A stretch of DNA of 6,122 nt from Bacillota bacterium (GTDB lineage: Bacteria; Bacillota; Clostridia; Acetivibrionales; DSM-2933): contig JAEZNF010000418.1 of NCBI GenBank assembly GCA_023441845.1, positions 1-6,122 of the forward strand. Reading direction: 5' to 3'. Positions 1 to 4,892 of this stretch are shown here, piece after piece. Position 1 is the stretch's first letter; every line of letters begins with the position of its first letter. Under the pieces are notes generated by a model that ran no database searches, was not told where the DNA came from, and saw only the letters and a list, made by a program, of their open reading frames with translations. A program made the position numbers and the translations under genes.

Positions 1-269
1 CTGCCGTCGGGCAGAGGAATAATATAAGCCTGAATCATTGCAAGGAGATATCGGACAAAAAAAGCAGCCGAAATGATAAGAATAAGAGCGCTTTTCCTTT
101 CTTTAAAGAGCCAGATAGTCATAAAAGCTACGCTTATAAGCACGGTAGCAAATAGCATAAGCCCTGAATCCCTTTTTGTAGATGCAAAGCCGATAATTAA
201 AGCGAAACCTATAAAAAATAAAGTATACAACGCTTTTATTCTGTTATCTGTAATCTGGCTTTTTTCCAT
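1..269 (-). CDS. Multi-pass membrane protein, N-terminal fragment (possible Wzy-type polymerase); runs off the left edge
   Basis: An open frame starts at ATG 269-267 and stays open for 89 full codons to the window edge, so the 3' end is missing. The protein begins MEKSQITDNRIKALYTL and has three hydrophobic segments at about residues 13-30, 36-55 and 60-84, separated by short charged loops (TKRDSG, KERK). The third ends in IIPLPDG. From memory, a Leu-Pro-Asp-(Ser/Gly) motif just after an early membrane span is common in polymerase-like membrane proteins of clostridial polysaccharide clusters, which is why Wzy is suggested; a lipid-linked glycosyltransferase is an alternative. The frame has no in-frame ATG, GTG or TTG upstream before a TAA at 314-312, so ATG 269 is the only ordinary start, although its Shine-Dalgarno is poor (AAAGG lies about 16 bases away). 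It follows the glycosyltransferase gene by 63 bases. Existence as a gene is well supported; function is tentative. Confidence 0.75.
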   Translation of the reverse strand, partial: MEKSQITDNRIKALYTLFFIGFALIIGFASTKRDSGLMLFATVLISVAFMTIWLFKERKSALILIISAAFFVRYLLAMIQAYIIPLPDG

Positions 270-292
270 ACCATTTATAAAAATACCTTTCG

Positions 293-323
293 CATTATTC
301 TTTAAACCGATTTACCTGTATTA
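293..323 (-). repeat. Copy B of a repeated gene-junction sequence
   Basis: Read on the minus strand this is TAATACAGGT, 13 bases, GAATAATG. The same two blocks, 12 bases apart, form the methyltransferase-glycosyltransferase junction at 1334-1305. The 10-base and 8-base blocks are identical in both places. Here the final ATG opens only a 6-codon frame (MRKVFL, then TAA), and the initial TAA is a second in-frame stop four codons after the glycosyltransferase stop. It may be a relic of a duplicated junction or a chance match in AT-rich DNA. Confidence 0.4.
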
Positions 324-332
324 AAGGCGATT

Positions 333-1307
333 TTAGTTGATAAAAAGGTCTTTCGCGGCACTTAGAATGCCGTTTGAATATCTATGATACCGGAGCAGCG
401 CCACTTCTGTAATAATAACCGGCAAACGCTTATATTTTTCCCCGGGCAAATTAATTCTCTTCCCCAGATGATCCAGTATTTTTCTTATTTCATTATAGTC
501 TCTTGTGTCTTTTATCAGATGCTTATATTGTTTAAGCCTGTCATAGGCCTCAGACAAATACTTATACTGTGACTTATACCAGTCCACATTTTCTTTTAAG
601 GAGACCATCATGTTTGTCTTGATTTCCTTCTTTAACGCCCCGATTTGCTGCCCTGTATGCTGCCTGTAAGCAATTAAAGGCTCCTCAATATAGACCATAT
701 CGGCTATTGCCGAAATAATAAACGCAATCCAACTGTCATGTATCCAATACGCCGGTATAGGCGTAATCTCAGTCTTGAATTTCAGTTTAAACGCCATGGT
801 TGCACCCGTAACCACATTTTGGCTCATGCAAACCCTGGTTGCCCTGCCGCTCCTTATCAGTTCCCTCTGAGAATCGTTAAATCTGATTGATTCCCACAGG
901 GTGTATCCCATAGGATTCAAATCCTTATCAACAATATGGGCATCGGTGAATACAACACCTGTCTCCGGTTTTTCCTCAAAAACTTTTTTTATTTTTTCCA
1001 GCTTATGAGGATACCACACATCGTCCTGATCCGAAAGAGCGACAATATCGCCGCTGCATAAATTAATTGCCTTCTCAAAATTCTTTGTAGAGCCCAGGTT
1101 TTTATCATTTACAACAATGGTAACAGGAAACGGGCTTTCTTTTTTAAAAGCATTCAGTATTTCAATAGTTCTGTCCTTTGAGCCGTCATCACATACTACC
1201 AACTCATAAGGCAGGCAGTTTCCCTCAGCAATGCTTTTCAATTGTTCCGGCAAATAAAGTTCACCGTTATAAGTGCACATGGCAACCGATAACTTCAGTT
1301 TCTCCAT
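333..1307 (-). CDS. Family 2 glycosyltransferase (GT-A fold, SDQDD type, rhamnosyltransferase-like)
   Basis: This 324-residue cytoplasmic or membrane-peripheral enzyme should transfer a sugar from a nucleotide-sugar donor to the growing lipid-linked repeat unit. The N-terminus (LSVAMCTYNGELYLPEQL) is the first beta strand of the GT2 nucleotide-binding fold. D40-D41 in CDDGS bind the nucleotide, and S92-D93-Q94-D95-D96 carries the metal-binding DxD motif. Downstream, H190-D191-S192-W193 and Y214-R215-Q216-H217 match the HDxW and YRQH motifs of this subgroup. SDQDD-type GT2 enzymes are often annotated as rhamnosyltransferases, which fits the nearby rfbC, but donor and acceptor cannot be read from sequence. 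No transmembrane segment is evident. The start at 1307 has AAGGGGA eight bases upstream and lies 24 bases after the methyltransferase stop. A second in-frame TAA (323-321) follows four codons after the stop. Confidence 0.95.
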   Translation of the reverse strand: MEKLKLSVAMCTYNGELYLPEQLKSIAEGNCLPYELVVCDDGSKDRTIEILNAFKKESPFPVTIVVNDKNLGSTKNFEKAINLCSGDIVALSDQDDVWYPHKLEKIKKVFEEKPETGVVFTDAHIVDKDLNPMGYTLWESIRFNDSQRELIRSGRATRVCMSQNVVTGATMAFKLKFKTEITPIPAYWIHDSWIAFIISAIADMVYIEEPLIAYRQHTGQQIGALKKEIKTNMMVSLKENVDWYKSQYKYLSEAYDRLKQYKHLIKDTRDYNEIRKILDHLGKRINLPGEKYKRLPVIITEVALLRYHRYSNGILSAAKDLFIN

Positions 1308-1334
1308 TATTCAAATCCCCTTAAACCTGTATTA
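1305..1334 (-). repeat. Copy A of a repeated gene-junction sequence
   Basis: On the minus strand TAATACAGGT (its TAA is the methyltransferase stop), 12 bases, then GAATAATG (its ATG starts the glycosyltransferase). The two blocks are identical to those at 323-293. In this copy the blocks have obvious jobs as stop and start, so it is presumably the parent if the similarity is real. Confidence 0.4.
1316..1322 (-). promoter_or_regulatory. Ribosome binding site of the glycosyltransferase gene
   Basis: AAGGGGA on the minus strand, eight bases before ATG 1307. It lies within the 24-base gap after the methyltransferase stop and supports the assigned start, so this gene initiates independently rather than by stop-start overlap. 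Confidence 0.75.
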
Positions 1335-1994
1335 CTTTTTTGCTGCCACAACCAGATACTGAACATTAAAAAAATCGCTTAATATCCCGAAAGTAAGTCT
1401 GTTTAAATAATAATACATTTGCTTCCTATAGTTCGGGTTTCCCTTTATTTCTATTACTTTGTAATCTCTCTCAAACATCTCAATAATATTTTCTTTGCAA
1501 AAGAATCTCAAATGAGTCTTGTCCAGTATGCCTGAATCGGAGTATTTGAAATCACCCTTAAAAAACACCGACTTCATGACTCCAAATTCCCTTATATTGG
1601 GCACACTGGCAACAATCCGTCCCTTTTGATTAATATATTTTTTAATTTTTTTCAGCACTGACCAGGGATCAAGCAAGTGTTCAAGGACATCTCCCATTAT
1701 TATTATGTCAAAGTAACCTTCCGGATAATCAAGGTCAATTTCTTCAATATTCCCTACATGAAGGCCATTAAGCTTGCCCTTCAAATCCTTTATGGAGCCT
1801 TCATTTATTTCTATACCGAAAATTTCAGATGCCTTGCCTGTCCTTTTTAATTCCAACAGGGTTGCGCCGTTACCGCAGCCGATTTCAAGCACCTTTAAGC
1901 CTTCTCCCTCTATTAGGGATATCATGTCAAACCGGATGTTTGAAAAATATGCCTGATCTTTTTCATTATATAATCCTTCAAAATCTTTAGCCAT
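1332..1994 (-). CDS. Class I SAM-dependent methyltransferase
   Basis: A 220-residue soluble enzyme with a Rossmann-type methyltransferase fold that should use S-adenosylmethionine to methylate a sugar or sugar intermediate of the repeat unit. Motif I is V35-L-E-I-G-C-G-N-G43; the acidic residue ending strand 2 is E62 in FGIEIN; D96 to P110 (FDIIIMGDVLEHLLDP) is the motif II/post-II region typical of the Methyltransf_11/23 group. SVPNIRE (130-136) and DKTHLRFF (158-165) are also characteristic of methyltransferases found in glycan clusters. Its length is normal for the family. Its first 8 bases overlap the end of the flippase gene (ATGGCTAA), and its ribosome site GGAG (2004-2001) lies inside that gene, pointing to coupled translation. 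The substrate is unknown: sugar O-methylation is the natural guess, but a role in nucleotide-sugar modification is possible. Confidence 0.93.
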   Translation of the reverse strand: MAKDFEGLYNEKDQAYFSNIRFDMISLIEGEGLKVLEIGCGNGATLLELKRTGKASEIFGIEINEGSIKDLKGKLNGLHVGNIEEIDLDYPEGYFDIIIMGDVLEHLLDPWSVLKKIKKYINQKGRIVASVPNIREFGVMKSVFFKGDFKYSDSGILDKTHLRFFCKENIIEMFERDYKVIEIKGNPNYRKQMYYYLNRLTFGILSDFFNVQYLVVAAKK

Positions 1995-3285
1995 TTATAT
2001 CTCCACTTTTCCTAAAGATTGAGTAATTCTTATGCCTTATTTCAACTATAAGGTACAGCCCGACTGTGATATAAACCTCAGTAATCAGCACAGATACTGC
2101 CGTTCCATAATAGAGGAATTTATGTGCAAGCACCAGATTCAATAATATATTCAGAACCGAGCCGGACAATAAAACCGAAGTGTAGCTCTTCTTTTGTCCA
2201 TAAGCCACAAGCGTCTGGTACGCCGGTATATTTAAAGCTACTATGAGAGGTACAAAGCTTAATATTTTCATAACTATTGCCGACTGCACCTGATTCCCGG
2301 CAATTATATAAACTATAATATCCGAAAGTACAAACACAAGCAAGCAGCCCAAAAACAAGCATGCATAAAGAGGTACAAATACTTTTCGGTAGAACCTTTT
2401 CAGTTTCTCAAGCGACTCATCTGCCAATCTGCAAATATAAGGGTATGTTGTCTGGAATACTATGCCTACCAAACTCCTTACAGCAGTTATTAACTTCTCT
2501 GCAACAGTATAATATCCTACAACGGTGTTATTGCCGAATATTCCTAATATCAAAACATTTGAGCTGATATATATGTTTATACTGAAACTTGATATAAATA
2601 TATACCAGCCTTCCTTTATATTCTCTTTTAAAGCGTTTAAACCGGGTCTTACATATTTCACTTTGTAAACCTTCAGTACGACACACAGGCTAACAACGCC
2701 CATAATAACGGATATTACGGAATTTAAAAGCACAAGTCTCATAAAATCGCTTTCTGTTTTTATGATAATAAACACTAACCCTGTCGCTGCCAGCCTGGAA
2801 ACAAAATTAAAATATGTGATGTATTTCATCTTCTCTATTCCCTGATAAAACCAGACAGGAAATAGTACATTGCCTATAACCCCGAGGAATGTAAGGAAAT
2901 ACACAGTGTCATAAACCCTTAGCTTCCCAAATATTTCAACAATAAGACTCATAAGTGCAAAGCAAACAACCAGCAAGCCAATTTTTATGGTCATTACAGA
3001 GCTGAATATCTCAGAAACCTTCTTATCGTCGTTTCTATTTACTGATATATCTTTTGTTGCCGAAAGATTAAATCCATAGTCGGTAACCATCTGAAAATAT
3101 GATATTATAACGGCAGCATAACTTACAAGGCCATACTTGTCCATACCCAATACCCTTGTCAAATAGGGCATTGTAATAAGCGGGAATAAATAATTAAGTC
3201 CCTGCAAAACCGAAAGCGAAAAAAAATTCGATAAAAGCCTTTTATAATCAGCCGAAATTTTTCTTATTTTAAAAATACTATTCAT
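1987..3285 (-). CDS. Wzx-type polysaccharide repeat-unit flippase (MOP/PST family)
   Basis: An integral membrane protein of 432 residues (from ATG 3285) with about 12 hydrophobic segments across its length. It should move undecaprenyl-linked repeat units across the cytoplasmic membrane. The N-terminal region (FFSLSVLQGLNYLFPLITM, then PYLTRVLG and YGLVSYAAVIISYF) and the central PVWFYQGIEKMKYIT stretch are typical of RfbX/Wzx proteins of the polysaccharide-transport family; size also fits. The frame is open 30 codons further up, to ATG 3375, but those codons lie over the conserved C-terminal part of rfbC and give a non-membrane, Cys/Arg-rich extension. ATG 3285 has AGGT seven bases upstream, overlaps the rfbC stop by 8 bases (ATGAATAG), and mirrors the overlap with the next gene, so I chose it. 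The 3' end overlaps the methyltransferase start. Specificity for a given glycan cannot be read from the sequence. Confidence 0.93.
   Translation of the reverse strand: MNSIFKIRKISADYKRLLSNFFSLSVLQGLNYLFPLITMPYLTRVLGMDKYGLVSYAAVIISYFQMVTDYGFNLSATKDISVNRNDDKKVSEIFSSVMTIKIGLLVVCFALMSLIVEIFGKLRVYDTVYFLTFLGVIGNVLFPVWFYQGIEKMKYITYFNFVSRLAATGLVFIIIKTESDFMRLVLLNSVISVIMGVVSLCVVLKVYKVKYVRPGLNALKENIKEGWYIFISSFSINIYISSNVLILGIFGNNTVVGYYTVAEKLITAVRSLVGIVFQTTYPYICRLADESLEKLKRFYRKVFVPLYACLFLGCLLVFVLSDIIVYIIAGNQVQSAIVMKILSFVPLIVALNIPAYQTLVAYGQKKSYTSVLLSGSVLNILLNLVLAHKFLYYGTAVSVLITEVYITVGLYLIVEIRHKNYSIFRKSGDING
2001..2004 (-). promoter_or_regulatory. Ribosome binding site of the methyltransferase gene, inside the flippase gene
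   Basis: GGAG on the minus strand, six bases before ATG 1994. It lies in the last codons of the flippase gene, so ribosomes finishing the flippase pass directly over it. Confidence 0.7.
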
Positions 3286-3823
3286 TAACAATACCTGACA
3301 GTTTTTTGTCCTTATCGGAAAGAAGCACTTCCCCGATTCCCTCCAATGGCCATTCAATGCCAATAGCCGGATCATTCCATATTATCCCGCCCTCATCTTC
3401 AGGGTGGTAAAAATCAGTACATTTATATGCAAACTCAGCCTCATCCGAAAGTACCAAAAAACCATGAGCACAGCCTGCAGGAACATAAAACTGTTTCTTG
3501 TTCTCGCCTGTCAATATCACTCCATGCCACTTCCCGAAAGTAGGCGAGCCTTTTCTAATATCAACACACACGTCAAATACAGATCCAGACAATACCCTCA
3601 CAAGTTTGCCCTGAGGATGCTTTATTTGAAAGTGAAGTCCCCTAAGAACCCCCTTTTTGGATTTCGACTGGTTGTCCTGCACAAAAACCATATTAAGACC
3701 TGCCTCTTTAAAATCATTGGCATTATAGGTCTCCATGAAATATCCCCTGCTATCCCCGTAAACCTTAGGTTCAATAATATATACTCCCTTTAAGTCTGTC
3801 TCATTAAAATTAAAATTGCCCAT
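3278..3823 (-). CDS. rfbC: dTDP-4-dehydrorhamnose 3,5-epimerase (RmlC/RfbC)
   Basis: A 181-residue cytosolic cupin epimerase, the usual full length. It converts dTDP-4-dehydro-6-deoxy-glucose to dTDP-4-dehydro-L-rhamnose, the third step of dTDP-L-rhamnose synthesis. Family landmarks in order: DSRGYFMETY (24-33), VQDNQSKSKKGVLRGLHFQ (48-66), PQGKLVRVLSG (70-80), DVCVDIRKGSPTFGKW (84-99), YVPAGCAHGFLVLSD (113-127), YKCTDFY (133-139) and WNDPAIGIEWPL (149-160). By alignment to characterised RmlC enzymes the catalytic residues are His64, Lys73, Tyr133 and Asp170 (in LLSDKD), with His120 in AHGF; all are present, so it should be active. Start ATG 3823 has a strong AGAGGTG site. The other three rml genes are not in this window, so they must lie elsewhere, or the epimerase serves a related dTDP-deoxysugar. 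The last 8 bases overlap the flippase start. Confidence 0.97.
   Translation of the reverse strand: MGNFNFNETDLKGVYIIEPKVYGDSRGYFMETYNANDFKEAGLNMVFVQDNQSKSKKGVLRGLHFQIKHPQGKLVRVLSGSVFDVCVDIRKGSPTFGKWHGVILTGENKKQFYVPAGCAHGFLVLSDEAEFAYKCTDFYHPEDEGGIIWNDPAIGIEWPLEGIGEVLLSDKDKKLSGIVNE
3293..3296 (-). promoter_or_regulatory. Ribosome binding site that supports the internal flippase start
   Basis: AGGT on the minus strand, seven bases before ATG 3285 and inside the 3' end of rfbC. It is short, but its spacing is right and it favours ATG 3285 over the upstream ATG 3375. Confidence 0.5.
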
Positions 3824-3829
3824 TTAGCA

Positions 3830-3838
3830 CACCTCTTT
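3830..3838 (-). promoter_or_regulatory. Strong ribosome binding site of rfbC
   Basis: AAAGAGGTG on the minus strand, six bases before ATG 3823. It is the best Shine-Dalgarno in the window and comes after the largest gap, so rfbC translation is independent of the Wzz gene. Confidence 0.8.
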
Positions 3839-3851
3839 GTCAGTTATCTTA

Positions 3852-3908
3852 TCAACAATTCGTACTCTTATAATAGTTTTGGTATTCTCTAGATGTTATA
3901 TTCTTCAT
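3852..3908 (-). other. Possible 18-residue reading frame in the Wzz-rfbC gap, in frame with the Wzz gene
   Basis: ATG 3908 opens a frame of 18 codons ending in TGA (3854-3852): MKNITSREYQNYYKSTNC. A good Shine-Dalgarno, AAGGGA (3921-3916), sits seven bases before it. The same frame is continuous with the Wzz gene: only the TAG at 3929-3927 separates them, with six sense codons between that stop and this ATG. It could be a small peptide, the decayed start of a lost gene (the ITSREY...YYK start vaguely recalls N-termini of some sugar-cluster methyltransferases), or a former C-terminal tail of Wzz cut off by the stop. It could equally be chance in a 103-base gap. I recognise no family. The rest of the gap holds no convincing sigma-A promoter and no hairpin with a T-tract. 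Confidence 0.25.
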
Positions 3909-3926
3909 ACAACATTCCCTTACCCG

Positions 3927-4859
3927 CTATCTAAGCTTTTTTGATATAAATTCAATAAAAAATACTGCTATGAAGCAAAACATAAAACCTGCCGCAGCTG
4001 CAAGAACGGCATTTATGGCAATCCTTGGCGATGTCTTCAATGGTGCGCTGTCCTGTGACAAAATCCTTACATTGAGTAACGTGTCAATATCCGATTGTTT
4101 TAACAGCTCAAATTCCTTCTCAATCAGCTTATAAGCATCAAAGGCTTGGTTCGAAAGCGAGTAGTTATCCATAATCTCCCGGTATTGAGCTTGTTGATCT
4201 TCAGGCATATTATCAAGTATGCCTTCGGCTCCGACAGCTCCAACTTCCGCCGGAAATTGGGATAGTCCTTTTTTATAATTATTAATGTTTGTTTTTTCTT
4301 TGTTTAAGCCTTTTTTCAGCAGTTCATTGTTTTTCTCAATCTGTGCTTCAATTTCCAGCCGCATATGTTTGGAAAAATACTCAAATATTGATTTGGCTGC
4401 ATTTACAAGGCCCTCTTGTTTTGTACCTGTTGCTATTATTGTTATCAATTTTGCATCATTATTGCATATTGCCTGGAAGGATATGCTCCTGTCAAGCTTC
4501 AGGCCTCCATATACTTTATCTCTGAATTCCTGGCTGTTTATAATATTTGTCATTGTATTTATATCGTAGCTTGGGTATTTGAATTGTTTCAATATCGGCC
4601 CAAGAAGCTTGTTATCCAGGCCATTTAATACACCTGGAGTTTTGTCAGTTCCATTATAATACACTATAGCCCCAGGAATTATACCGGACTCCATCTCCAA
4701 AGGATCCACATTAAACGTAAGCTTTGCATTATACGATGGCTTTTCAAAAAAATAACTGAAAAACAAGCTGGCCAACACACATACAGCTGTAAATGAAATC
4801 AGCACCCATTTTTTCTTTTTAATTACTTCTACAACCTCTTTAATTCCTATCTCATCCAT
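3927..4859 (-). CDS. Wzz-type polysaccharide co-polymerase / chain-length determinant, no kinase domain
   Basis: A 310-residue membrane protein expected to set polymer chain length by acting with the polymerase. It has the two-span layout of the family: a short cytoplasmic N-terminus (IGIKEVVEVIKKKKW), span 1 at about 18-38, a large extracytoplasmic domain, and span 2 at about 281-303 followed by only KKLR-type basic residues. The sequence just before span 2 (DSAPLKTSPRIAIN, P273 and P278) is the proline-rich segment of Wzz proteins, and the Y43-N-A-K-L-T-F-N-V start of the periplasmic domain is also typical. Residues around 165-190, rich in Glu, Lys, Asn and Leu, look like a coiled coil. There is no Walker A motif, so it is not a fused tyrosine autokinase, and no separate kinase gene is in view. 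Its start has only GGGG about ten bases upstream and lies 33 bases after the ligase/polymerase stop. It ends in TAG. Confidence 0.92.
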   Translation of the reverse strand: MDEIGIKEVVEVIKKKKWVLISFTAVCVLASLFFSYFFEKPSYNAKLTFNVDPLEMESGIIPGAIVYYNGTDKTPGVLNGLDNKLLGPILKQFKYPSYDINTMTNIINSQEFRDKVYGGLKLDRSISFQAICNNDAKLITIIATGTKQEGLVNAAKSIFEYFSKHMRLEIEAQIEKNNELLKKGLNKEKTNINNYKKGLSQFPAEVGAVGAEGILDNMPEDQQAQYREIMDNYSLSNQAFDAYKLIEKEFELLKQSDIDTLLNVRILSQDSAPLKTSPRIAINAVLAAAAGFMFCFIAVFFIEFISKKLR

Positions 4860-4892
4860 ACTTTTTTGACCCCATTAAATATAATGATGCAA

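Noticed and set aside
73..324. Plus-strand open frame of 83 codons
   Set aside because: It is antisense to the left-edge membrane gene and to the gap before it, has no clear ribosome site, and its hydrophobic composition is what the reverse of a membrane-protein gene gives.
270..332. Terminator after the glycosyltransferase gene
   Set aside because: No GC-rich hairpin followed by a T-tract is present on the minus strand, and the next gene continues in the same direction.
2120..2567. Minus-strand 80-codon and plus-strand 68-codon frames
   Set aside because: Both lie inside the flippase gene in other frames; the flippase reading shows consistent membrane segments throughout.
3286..3375. Upstream start of the flippase at ATG 3375
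   Set aside because: The 30 extra codons overlie the conserved C-terminal coding part of rfbC and produce a non-membrane Cys/Arg-rich extension. The GGGA before it is simply the codons for the conserved rfbC EGGIIW segment.
3404..3793. Plus-strand open frame of 129 codons
   Set aside because: It lies wholly opposite rfbC, whose conserved motifs and catalytic residues fix the coding strand; the translated product resembles no family I know.
3824..3926. Promoter for rfbC in the largest gap
   Set aside because: TTGTAT with a 17-base spacer leads only to GAGAAT, and the TATTATAAG and TATAAC boxes lack any upstream TTGACA-like element. Nothing is good enough to call.
4285..4628. Three overlapping plus-strand frames
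   Set aside because: They are in conflicting frames, rich in Cys and Phe, and antisense to the clear Wzz gene.
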